Shown here: in pieces, positions 7,401 to 14,869 of the stretch | Position numbering within the stretch: the stretch's first letter is position 1 | Layout of the letters: every line of letters begins with the position of its first letter | Position numbers and translations under genes: made by a program | DNA from: Chitinophagaceae bacterium | Lineage (GTDB): Bacteria > Bacteroidota > Bacteroidia > Chitinophagales > Chitinophagaceae | Direction: 5' to 3' | Assembly: GCA_016787065.1 (NCBI GenBank) | Contig: JAEUVD010000052.1 | Location: 124,001-188,000 of the forward strand | DNA length: 64,000 bases | Notes under the pieces: generated by a model | Seen by the model: the letters and a program-made list of their open reading frames with translations, nothing else | Told to the model about the DNA's origin: nothing | Databases searched by the model: none

Positions 7401-9602
7401 ATGAAACAATTTTTAGTTGCGTTGTTATGGCTATCGGGCATTAACACAATGGCTCAAGATCGAAGCACGCCGTCTCCGGATTCAGTTCAAAAGAACATAG
7501 AATTACCCGCCACCTCGGTGAACAGTTATCGGGTTAGGCTGAGCGATGAAAATTTTAATCGCAAGCTTCAGGGAAGTTTTTTAAAACGACAAACCAATGC
7601 GCAAGATCTACCCTATGTATTAGGCACTATGGCTGGCGTTGTGGTATCTTCTGATGCGGGAACAGGAACAGGGTATACCGATATTAAAGTTCGCGGTACC
7701 GATCTCACACGAATTAATGTTACAATGAATGGCGTACCTGTAAATGATCCGGAAAGTCAGGCTACCTATTTTGTGAATACACCCGACCTATTATCATCCA
7801 CCACTTCCGTTGAACTACAAAAGGGTGTGGGCAATTCAAAAAATGGTTCATCAAATTTTGGTGCTGCCATTTCAATTCAAACTATTGACTTCACAAAATC
7901 TACCGCCGGTATTTCCTATGGTGTTGAATATGGCAGTTTCAACACAATTAGAAACACGTTGAAATTGAACACCGGGCTCTTTGACAACAAATTTCAGATG
8001 GTAGCGCGATTATCGTCTATTCAAAGTGATGGTTATATACAACGTTCGTCATCAGCGTTGAAAGCTGCTCAGTTGAGTGCCCGCTATCTTGTTAACGCGC
8101 ATACCAAGCTTACATTCAACTACCTGAAAGGGAAAGAAAAAACAGGTCAGGCCTGGAATGGTGTTCTAGAAGACAGTTTAGCTTCAAATAGAACGTACAA
8201 TGAACTTGGTATTAAATCGGATGGAACGTTTTACAATAACCAAACGGATAATTACGGGCAAGACTATTACCAGCTTTTTATGGATCATCAAATGAATGCC
8301 CATTGGAATTTGGGAGTAACTTATTTTTTCACGCGAGGAAAAGGATACTATGAAGAATATAAAACATCACAGAACTTCAGCAGTTATGGCTTAACAAGTC
8401 CGGTAATTGGAAACGATACGATAGAAAATACCGATTTAATTCGTCAGCTATGGTTAGATAACGGTTTTACCGGAGGTCGATTGTATGTAAATTACCTCAG
8501 TACAAATTTGGATGCAGGACTTTACTTGAACTACAACTATTATTCGGGTAAACACTATGGCGATGTCATTTGGAGTCAATATGGCATCGATCATGGATAT
8601 CGATGGTATCAGTTGCATGCAAACAAACAGGATTTAAACGTATACGCTATGATGGAATACAAGCTATCTCCTGCTTTGAAATTCTTCGCTGATGCGCAAA
8701 TCAGAAATGTAAACTATAATTTATATGGTTTCAGAAATAATCCGCAATTAGACCATCAATTGCATTATTTATTCTTTAGTCCGAAAGCTCGTTTAAGTTG
8801 GAGTAATCAGCATCACCAATTTAGTCTTTCATCGGGTTTAGCCCAAAAAGAACCTAATCGTGATGATATTGAAGCCGGTGCCACCGCGCTTCCCAACCCC
8901 GAAAAACTTTGGGATACGGAACTTCAATATACTTATCACAATAAAGAGAAATGGGCTTTATACCTGACCTGTTTCAATATGCAATATCAAGACCAATTAG
9001 TATTAACCGGTAAAATCAATGATGTAGGAGCTTATACTAGAACGAACATAGCAACAAGTTATCGTCGTGGAATAGAAATAGAAGGAGTTTATCGAGCGAA
9101 TTCGTGGTTTGAACTTAGAGGAAATCTATCATTAAGTAGCAATAAACTGTTAGATTTCACAGAATATGTGGATGACTATGATCAAGGCGTTCAGGTAGAA
9201 AATAAATTCAGTAAAACAGATATTTCATTTTCCCCATCTGTTATAGCAAGTGATGTACTTAGTTTTCACCCCTTCATATCATTTACGCATTCCAAATTTC
9301 AGAAAACAAGTCTCGATTTACTCACTAAATATGTTGGTGAGCAATACCTCGATAATACCAGTAATGCTCAACGAAAAATAGGAGCTTATCAGACGTTGGA
9401 TATTCTGTTGTATTGTCCGTTTAAGTTCAAGAACGAATCAACTATCGCTATGAAAGTCGGTGTTTATAACGTTTTGAACGAATCCTATGAAGCACGAGGT
9501 TATACCTACAGTTATCGTTATAACGGACAACTAAGTACCTTCAATTATTATTATCCGCAGGCAGGAAGACGATTCATGTTAGGAGTGCAAGTTGATTTGT
9601 AA
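7401..9602 (+). CDS. TonB-dependent outer-membrane receptor under TPP riboswitch control (probable thiamine-compound importer)
   Basis: 733 aa from ATG 7401, which gives a clean signal peptide (MKQFLVALLWLSGINTMAQ); an ATG at 7395 is also in frame. The plug domain follows at about 40-165: LPYVLGTMAGVVV, DIKVRGTDLTRINVTMNG, VPVNDPESQ, SVELQKGVG. The rest is an aromatic-rich beta-barrel ending in RRFMLGVQVDL. There is no N-terminal carboxypeptidase-like domain and no SusD partner, so it is not a glycan SusC. The TPP riboswitch upstream is the functional clue: THI-regulated outer-membrane receptors are known in Bacteroidota and are predicted to import thiamine or its precursors. It stands alone, ended by a hairpin next to tRNA-Cys; no thi gene is adjacent. 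Confidence 0.9.
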   Translation: MKQFLVALLWLSGINTMAQDRSTPSPDSVQKNIELPATSVNSYRVRLSDENFNRKLQGSFLKRQTNAQDLPYVLGTMAGVVVSSDAGTGTGYTDIKVRGTDLTRINVTMNGVPVNDPESQATYFVNTPDLLSSTTSVELQKGVGNSKNGSSNFGAAISIQTIDFTKSTAGISYGVEYGSFNTIRNTLKLNTGLFDNKFQMVARLSSIQSDGYIQRSSSALKAAQLSARYLVNAHTKLTFNYLKGKEKTGQAWNGVLEDSLASNRTYNELGIKSDGTFYNNQTDNYGQDYYQLFMDHQMNAHWNLGVTYFFTRGKGYYEEYKTSQNFSSYGLTSPVIGNDTIENTDLIRQLWLDNGFTGGRLYVNYLSTNLDAGLYLNYNYYSGKHYGDVIWSQYGIDHGYRWYQLHANKQDLNVYAMMEYKLSPALKFFADAQIRNVNYNLYGFRNNPQLDHQLHYLFFSPKARLSWSNQHHQFSLSSGLAQKEPNRDDIEAGATALPNPEKLWDTELQYTYHNKEKWALYLTCFNMQYQDQLVLTGKINDVGAYTRTNIATSYRRGIEIEGVYRANSWFELRGNLSLSSNKLLDFTEYVDDYDQGVQVENKFSKTDISFSPSVIASDVLSFHPFISFTHSKFQKTSLDLLTKYVGEQYLDNTSNAQRKIGAYQTLDILLYCPFKFKNESTIAMKVGVYNVLNESYEARGYTYSYRYNGQLSTFNYYYPQAGRRFMLGVQVDL

Positions 9603-9674
9603 CTTAAACGAATCCTGAAGAGCTATCGGAAGATAGTAACCAATAAAGTTTGGGCAACCAGAACCACCATAACG

Positions 9675-9705
9675 AACAAAGCCTCGAAAGAATCGAAGCT
9701 TTGTT
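9675..9705. terminator. Hairpin between the TonB receptor and tRNA-Cys (probably bidirectional)
   Basis: AACAAAGC at 9675-9682 pairs with GCTTTGTT at 9698-9705 and TCGA (9684-9687) with TCGA (9693-9696), with one C/A mismatch and a 5-nt loop. It lies after the receptor stop and 4 nt beyond the tRNA 3' end, so it can serve both converging units, though T-runs are short. Confidence 0.5.
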
Positions 9706-9708
9706 GTG

Positions 9709-9779
9709 AGGTCTCGACCAGATTCGAACTGGTGTGGAAGCTTTTGCAGAGCTCTGCCTAGCCACTCGGCCACAAGACC
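9709..9779 (-). tRNA. tRNA-Cys(GCA)
   Basis: On the minus strand a 71-nt cloverleaf folds. Acceptor GGTCTTG pairs with CGAGACC, the D-arm is GCCGAGTGGCTAGGC, the anticodon stem GAGCT/AGCTT carries the loop CTGCAAA (anticodon GCA), and the T-arm is ACCAG-TTCGAAT-CTGGT. The discriminator is U, as expected for cysteine tRNA. CCA is not encoded. Confidence 0.95.
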
Positions 9780-9789
9780 ATAAGGGTGG

Positions 9790-9797
9790 CAAATGTA
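9790..9797 (-). promoter_or_regulatory. TAnnTTTG promoter box for tRNA-Cys
   Basis: The minus strand reads TACATTTG, ending 10 nt before the mature 5' end of the tRNA, matching the Bacteroidota -7 consensus. Confidence 0.5.
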
Positions 9798-9858
9798 GTA
9801 TACTTTTTAAAAAATGCAAATTCTTCTTAACAAACTTCCTAATTTTACTTTTTTAGTT

Positions 9859-10734
9859 ATGAATGCTATAGGAAATTCCGAAATGATTGTTACACCTCAA
9901 GGACAGATATACCACCTGAATTTGAGACCAGAAGAAATTGCGCATACTGTAATCACCGTTGGTGACCCCGACCGAGTGCAAGAAGTTTCAAAATATTTTG
10001 ATCAGATTGAATTTAAAACACAACATCGTGAATTTGTAACGCATACTGGAAGGATTGGAGGGAAACGACTAACGGTATTATCAAGTGGTATCGGGCCTGA
10101 TAATATTGATATTGTAATGAACGAACTGGATGCACTGGTTAATATCGATTTTGAAACAAGAACAATTAAACCCGAGCATACTTCCTTACAAATAATTCGT
10201 TTTGGTACATCGGGTAGTTTGCAGGCAGATATTCCGGTTGACAGCCTGGTTGCATCTACCTTTGGAATAGGATTAGATAATTTACTTCATTATTATCAAC
10301 ATCAAAATACCGATGAAGAGCAACAGATTCTACAGGCGTTTGTGAGTCATGCTTCGCTGCAGGCATCTCCGATAACTCCTTACATTGCTAAAGGATCGGA
10401 TCAACTTTTAACGAAGTTTGTGCAAGGGTATCATCACGGTATAACAGTAACCTGTCCAGGTTTTTATGCTCCTCAAGGACGCGTTGTACGGGCGCCACTC
10501 CAATTTCCTGACTTAGTGAATCAATTAAGTAATTTCTCGTTTAAGGATTATCGAATTACTAATTTTGAAATGGAAACATCAGCCATTTTTGGATTAGGCA
10601 AAATATTCGGTCATCAATGTTTAGCAGTTAACACCATTGTAGCTAATCGAATTCGTAAAGAATTTTCAAAAGACGGCAAAGCCAGTGTTGAGCACTTAAT
10701 TAAAACAAGTTTAGAAATACTTGTTGCCGAGTAA
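9859..10734 (+). CDS. Nucleoside phosphorylase (uridine/purine nucleoside phosphorylase family)
   Basis: 291 aa from ATG 9859. The earlier in-frame ATG at 9814 would leave only 16 nt from the tRNA promoter box on the other strand and adds a tail without family similarity. Motifs: VGDPDRVQEV near the N-terminus (phosphate binding), SSGIGPDNIDIVMNE, IRFGTSGSLQ, and FEMETSAIFGLG with the ribose-binding Met-Glu pair typical of uridine-phosphorylase-type enzymes. It cleaves nucleosides with phosphate for salvage. Base preference (uridine or purine) cannot be set by eye. It precedes dapF by 41 bp. Confidence 0.88.
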   Translation: MNAIGNSEMIVTPQGQIYHLNLRPEEIAHTVITVGDPDRVQEVSKYFDQIEFKTQHREFVTHTGRIGGKRLTVLSSGIGPDNIDIVMNELDALVNIDFETRTIKPEHTSLQIIRFGTSGSLQADIPVDSLVASTFGIGLDNLLHYYQHQNTDEEQQILQAFVSHASLQASPITPYIAKGSDQLLTKFVQGYHHGITVTCPGFYAPQGRVVRAPLQFPDLVNQLSNFSFKDYRITNFEMETSAIFGLGKIFGHQCLAVNTIVANRIRKEFSKDGKASVEHLIKTSLEILVAE

Positions 10735-10775
10735 TTCGTTATTTTATTGAGCTAGGAGAGTTAAATCATTCAACC

Positions 10776-11567
10776 ATGAGTAAATTAAAATTCTACAAAT
10801 ACACAGGAACGGGTAATGATTTCATTTTGCTCGACAATCGATCGAAAGCTATTTTTCTTTCTAAAGAACAAATTAATAAATTATGTGATCGTCATTTCGG
10901 AATCGGGGCTGATGGATTAATGCTGTTAGAACATTCGAACGATGCTGATTTTCATATGGTATATTTTAATTCCGACGGTGGCGAAAGCACTATGTGTGGT
11001 AATGGTGGACGTTGTATTTCCGCTTTTGCAAAACAATTAGGAATAGTTAGTAAGAACGTTCAATTTACCGCAATTGATGGGTTACATGAATGTGTTCTTC
11101 ATGATGATGAAACAGTTTCCTTACACATGATTGATGTAAACAAAATCGTTAAACATGAAACGTATTACGAGTTGAATACCGGCTCACCACACTACGTACA
11201 TTATTGCGATTATGTATCAGACTTGGATGTTAAAAAAGAAGGCGCGTTAATACGTTACAGTCCGAAATTTAAAGACCAAGGTATCAATGTTAATTTTGTA
11301 GAACGACAAACATCGAATAAACTTTTTGTAAGAACGTATGAACGAGGTGTTGAAGACGAAACCCTTTCCTGCGGTACCGGAGTTACGGCGGCAGCTATAA
11401 GTTCTGTTGCTGAAATTTTTGGGAAACATCAAATTGATGTGCAAACATTAGGTGGTTTGTTACAAGTAAGTTTTGATAATATAAATGGAAATCTGATCAA
11501 AGATATTTGGTTACACGGCCCAGCACGTTTTGTTTTTGAAGGAAGTATAAATTTCCCCACCCCGTAG
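10776..11567 (+). CDS. dapF: Diaminopimelate epimerase, stop codon inside a REP element
   Basis: Interconverts LL- and meso-diaminopimelate for lysine and peptidoglycan synthesis. The 263-aa protein has YTGTGNDFILLDNR (9-22), first catalytic Cys in MCGNGGRC (C74), NTGSPHYV, and second catalytic Cys in ETLSCGTGVTAA (C199). The C-terminal LHGPARFVFEG is the normal family end; it is followed by SINFPTP and a TAG at 11565-11567. That TAG is part of the GTAG tetranucleotide of the first REP hairpin of the downstream array, so the extreme C-terminus has probably been rewritten by the repeat. Confidence 0.96.
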   Translation: MSKLKFYKYTGTGNDFILLDNRSKAIFLSKEQINKLCDRHFGIGADGLMLLEHSNDADFHMVYFNSDGGESTMCGNGGRCISAFAKQLGIVSKNVQFTAIDGLHECVLHDDETVSLHMIDVNKIVKHETYYELNTGSPHYVHYCDYVSDLDVKKEGALIRYSPKFKDQGINVNFVERQTSNKLFVRTYERGVEDETLSCGTGVTAAAISSVAEIFGKHQIDVQTLGGLLQVSFDNINGNLIKDIWLHGPARFVFEGSINFPTP

Positions 11568-11795
11568 GGGCGAATCATTATTCGCCCAAATAGAAGTTAC
11601 ATTTGGTTCAAATATAGTTAACACCCCAAATTATCTTTAATAGGATATGTTAAATGAGTGTAGCAGGTAGTTTACAACGGGTGAATATTGATTCGCCTCT
11701 ACTATTGAAGCTGAATTAATAATAATAAAAGCCTGGTGGTTGTTTCAGTTAGACATACACGAAATTTAATGTTGTTAAAAATTTAAACACCGCAA
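11563..11795 (+). repeat. BIME-like unit 1 (two inverted REP hairpins)
   Basis: Opens with CGTAG and hairpin GGGCGAAT-CATT-ATTCGCCC (11568-11587). A second, inverted hairpin lies at 11679-11698 (GGGTGAAT/ATTCGCCT, partly decayed), and on the minus strand it is preceded by GTAG. The shared tail contains GCCTGGTGGTTGTTTCAG and TAGACATACACGAAAT. The 5' end overlaps the dapF stop codon. Confidence 0.85.
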
Positions 11796-12070
11796 CGTAG
11801 GGGCGAATCATTATTCGCCCAAATAGAAGTTACATTTGATTCAAATATGGTTAACACCCCAAATTATCTTTAATAGGATATTTTAAATGAGTGATGCGGG
11901 AGATTTGTGGTGGGAGATTTGTGATGGGAGATTTGTGATGGGCGATTTGTGATGGGCGAATATTGATTCGCCCGTACTGTTGCAGCAGAATTAATAATAA
12001 TAAATGCCTGGTGGTTGTTTCAGTTAGACATACACGAAATTTAATGTTGTTAAAAATTTAAACACCGCAA
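11796..12070 (+). repeat. BIME-like unit 2, lengthened by a 14-bp tandem repeat
   Basis: Same order as unit 1: GTAG plus hairpin at 11801-11820, spacer, inverted hairpin GGGCGAAT-ATTG-ATTCGCCC at 11954-11973, common tail. It is about 42 bp longer than its neighbours because of a 14-bp expansion before the second hairpin. Confidence 0.88.
11898..11953 (+). repeat. 14-bp tandem repeat (4 copies) inside BIME unit 2
   Basis: Four head-to-tail copies of GGGAGATTTGTGAT (first copy ...GGT; fourth GGGCGATTTGTGAT). The register continues into the second REP hairpin at 11954, whose first 14 bases GGGCGAATATTGAT act as a fifth, diverged unit. Confidence 0.9.
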
Positions 12071-12301
12071 CGTAGGGGCGAATCATTATTCGCCCAAATG
12101 GAAGTTACATTTGGTCCAAATATAGTTAACACCCCAAATTATCTTTAATAGGAAATTTTAAATGAGTGTAGCAGGTAGTTTACGATGGGCGAATATTGAT
12201 TCGCCCGTACTATTGAAGATGAATTAAAAATAATAAATGCCTGGTGGTTGTTTCAGTTAGACATACACGAAATTTAATGTTGTAAAAAATTAAACACGCA
12301 A
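12071..12301 (+). repeat. BIME-like unit 3
   Basis: GTAG plus hairpin at 12076-12095 and inverted hairpin at 12187-12206. It is nearly identical to units 1 and 2 across the spacer and the tail ending in ...AAACACGCAA. Confidence 0.88.
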
Positions 12302-12510
12302 CGTAGGGGCGAATCATTATTCGCCCAAATAGAAGTTACATTTGGTTCAAACCTAGTTAGCATCCAATATCCAAATTATCTTTAATTGGATATTTAAAAT
12401 GAGTGATGCAGGTGATTTACGATGGGCGAATATTGATTCGCCCGTACTGTTGCAGCAGAATTAATAATAATAAATGCCTGGTGATTGTTTCGGTTGGACA
12501 TACACGAAAT
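12302..12510 (+). repeat. BIME-like unit 4 (end of array)
   Basis: GTAG plus hairpin at 12307-12326 and inverted hairpin at 12424-12443. The tail stops at TACACGAAAT (12510), lacking the AT-rich linker of the other units, 54 bp before the stop of the transposase gene on the opposite strand. The spacer is more diverged than in units 1-3. Confidence 0.86.
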
Positions 12511-12563
12511 ATGCAGTTTATTAAAATGTACTTAGCCTATTAAGGTCGCCGAATGTTACCTTA

Positions 12564-13115
12564 CTAAACCTTATTAAACTTATCTTCTTGCCATTTTCGA
12601 GGATTATTTCGAATGTACTCGGAAATGTTATTGTACGCTTCATCATCACGAATAATATGTTCATAATAATTTCTGAGCCACACAACATCGACAAAAGAAT
12701 TTTGTCGAAACCATTTTGTAACCCCTATTTTGTATCCTCGAACTATTGAACCAACAGTACGCGAAGGAGATCGCAACATAACTTCTTGTTTTACTGCCAT
12801 TGAATGTTGTTCGGCAAGCTTCTTAGAATCAATTTTGGAATCAACTTTAACAATTTCTATAATACCATGAACATGGTTGGGCATAACAACAAAATCATGC
12901 AATTTTACTTCAGGAAAGTGCTTTGGAATTTCTAGCCACATGGCATATGCCACTTTTCCGGCATTATTTAATTGCATTTGACCCTGTACCACGTTACCAA
13001 ATAGATGCCGATTCATATAGCAACACAAGGTAAGAAAATACAGTCCTTCCGATCCATAATCATATCCTTTCAGTCGTATAGATTTACGACCAGTGAATTT
13101 TACATTTTCATTCAT
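12564..13115 (-). CDS. REP-associated tyrosine transposase (RAYT, Y1/HUH family)
   Basis: 183 aa. SIRLKGYDYGSEGLYFLTLCC is reduced here to its key parts: an RLKGYDY start and the YFLTLC strand. The metal-binding HUH motif MPNHVHGII follows (H81, H83), then RNYYEHIIRDDEAY with the catalytic Tyr (150 or 151) and YIRNNPRKW. This is the Y1 single-strand nickase architecture of the IS200-like RAYTs that act on REP hairpins. Length and C-terminus look complete, with no frameshift. Its 3' end faces the four-unit BIME array, the expected partner DNA. It is a domesticated or host-fixed element rather than an IS: there are no IS200 ends or tnpB. Confidence 0.93.
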   Translation of the reverse strand: MNENVKFTGRKSIRLKGYDYGSEGLYFLTLCCYMNRHLFGNVVQGQMQLNNAGKVAYAMWLEIPKHFPEVKLHDFVVMPNHVHGIIEIVKVDSKIDSKKLAEQHSMAVKQEVMLRSPSRTVGSIVRGYKIGVTKWFRQNSFVDVVWLRNYYEHIIRDDEAYNNISEYIRNNPRKWQEDKFNKV

Positions 13116-13324
13116 AATAATTGCAATTCAACAAATGTAGATACTAAAAACACTCTTTCTCTTGACAGATAAAAGAATATTTTATTCCTGAAAAGGGTGA
13201 AATTCAAAGATGACATTTTGAATAAAACTTCCTTAAACACATCGGGAAATTTTTGCCTTTGAAGGATGAGAATAATCAAGGTGAAACCCCTAATTATTTT
13301 AATCTATTAAGAATCAAAAACCGC

Positions 13325-13332
13325 TATATTTG
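13325..13332 (+). promoter_or_regulatory. TAnnTTTG promoter box for arginine decarboxylase
   Basis: TATATTTG lies 25 nt before ATG 13358. This argues that the in-frame ORF upstream of 13358 is not translated. Confidence 0.55.
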
Positions 13333-13357
13333 TGCCCGCAATTTTACTCTCTTCTCG

Positions 13358-14779
13358 ATGCAGAAAAACACCTATACCGATCTGGTTAAACAAACATTCG
13401 ACTTTCCTCAGGAAGGTTTTCAGGTTAAAGAAAATTTTCTACAGTTTAACGGCGTAGATATTAAAAAACTTATCGATAAATACGGAACACCTTTTAAACT
13501 GACCTACCTTCCTAAAATTGGTATGCAGATAAATAAGGCAAAAAAAATGTTCACTGAAGCGATGAAAAAACATCGCTACGAAGGCGAGTATTATTATTGT
13601 TATTGTACAAAAAGCTCTCATTTTTCATTCATCGTTGAAGAAGCATGCAAACATGGTGTTCATCTTGAAACCTCCTTTGCTTATGACCTTGAAATCATCC
13701 GTAAGCTATATCAACGAAAAAAAATTACTAAAGACACCTTTATTATTTGCAATGGTTTTAAAACCAAAGCGTACACTAAAAATATAGCTCAACTTATCAA
13801 TTCTGGTTTTAACAATGTTATTCCTATCCTTGATAATAAAAATGAATTCAACGAATACAAAAAATCTATTCGTAGCAAGAATCCCGTTAAAATAGGTATT
13901 CGCATAGCCGCAGAAGAAGAACCTACCTTTGATTTCTACACCTCACGCTTAGGAATTCGAACCAGAGATGTTTTGGAGTTTTATGTCGACAAACTAAAAG
14001 GCAATGAACGATTCCAATTGAAGATGTTACATTTCTTTATGAATAAAGGCATTAAAGATGATATCTATTATTGGAGTGAGTTAAGCAAGGTTCTTCATCT
14101 CTACTGTCAGCTTAAGAAAATAGCTCCTGAACTTGATAGTTTGAATATTGGTGGCGGTTTCCCTATCAAACATTCTTTAGGATTCGATTACGACTACAAT
14201 TACATGGTCAATGAAATTATCACCACCATAAAAAAAGTATGTAAACAAAACAAGGTCGATGTTCCAAATATCTATACCGAATTCGGATCTTTTACAGTAG
14301 GCGAAGCCGGAGCTGTTGTTTATTCGGTTCTTGACGAAAAAATGCAAAACGACCGGGAGATTTGGTATATGATAGACTCCTCTTTCATTACAACTTTGCC
14401 TGACACTTGGGGAATCGGAGAAAAATTTTTAATGCTCCCTATCAATAAATGGGATGAAGAATACCAAGAAGTGCATCTCGGTGGGCTTACCTGCGATAGT
14501 CATGATTTTTATACCTCCGAAGAGCATATCAATGCCGTATTTCTACCAAAATCGAAAAATACAGAAGAATCGGCCAAACAAGAACCACTTTATATCGGCT
14601 TTTTCCATACCGGAGCCTATCAAGACCAACTGAGTGGTTATGGAGGAATTAAGCACTGTATGATTCCCTCCCCAAAACATGTGATAGTTGATGTTGATAA
14701 AAATGGGAAGGTAAGCGATTGGCTTTATGCAAAAGAACAAAGTTATCAGAGTATGTTAAAAATATTGGGCTATCTTTAA
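13358..14779 (+). CDS. speA: Arginine decarboxylase (PLP, fold III alanine-racemase-type)
   Basis: Makes agmatine from arginine for polyamine synthesis. 473 aa from ATG 13358 (MQKNTYTDLV); this start sits just behind a promoter box and matches the usual Bacteroidota N-terminus, whereas the frame stays open upstream from 13253. The PLP-binding Lys is in YYCYCTKSSHF (K about 88). HFFMNKGIKDD, the glycine-rich IGGGFPIKHS, EFGSFTVGEAGA and the cross-dimer Cys in LTCDSHDFY follow. Related diaminopimelate decarboxylases carry CES-D instead. Substrate assignment rests on similarity to the family I know from flavobacteria. Confidence 0.85.
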   Translation: MQKNTYTDLVKQTFDFPQEGFQVKENFLQFNGVDIKKLIDKYGTPFKLTYLPKIGMQINKAKKMFTEAMKKHRYEGEYYYCYCTKSSHFSFIVEEACKHGVHLETSFAYDLEIIRKLYQRKKITKDTFIICNGFKTKAYTKNIAQLINSGFNNVIPILDNKNEFNEYKKSIRSKNPVKIGIRIAAEEEPTFDFYTSRLGIRTRDVLEFYVDKLKGNERFQLKMLHFFMNKGIKDDIYYWSELSKVLHLYCQLKKIAPELDSLNIGGGFPIKHSLGFDYDYNYMVNEIITTIKKVCKQNKVDVPNIYTEFGSFTVGEAGAVVYSVLDEKMQNDREIWYMIDSSFITTLPDTWGIGEKFLMLPINKWDEEYQEVHLGGLTCDSHDFYTSEEHINAVFLPKSKNTEESAKQEPLYIGFFHTGAYQDQLSGYGGIKHCMIPSPKHVIVDVDKNGKVSDWLYAKEQSYQSMLKILGYL

Positions 14780-14869
14780 GCCCTAACTTGACAAATTCAT
14801 GACAGCCCATGCTAACAAGCAAGGATTTGAATTCGTCTGAAAAATGAACCATTAAAAAGAATAATAAAC

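Noticed and set aside
9579..9819. Minus-strand ORFs over tRNA-Cys
   Set aside because: They read through the tRNA and its terminator; no protein similarity.
9814..9858. Upstream start for the nucleoside phosphorylase
   Set aside because: Adds 15 residues without family likeness and starts close to the tRNA promoter box; ATG 9859 fits better.
11563..12510. CRISPR-like array
   Set aside because: Units are 209-275 bp with internal inverted REP hairpins and near-identical 'spacers'; no cas genes nearby.
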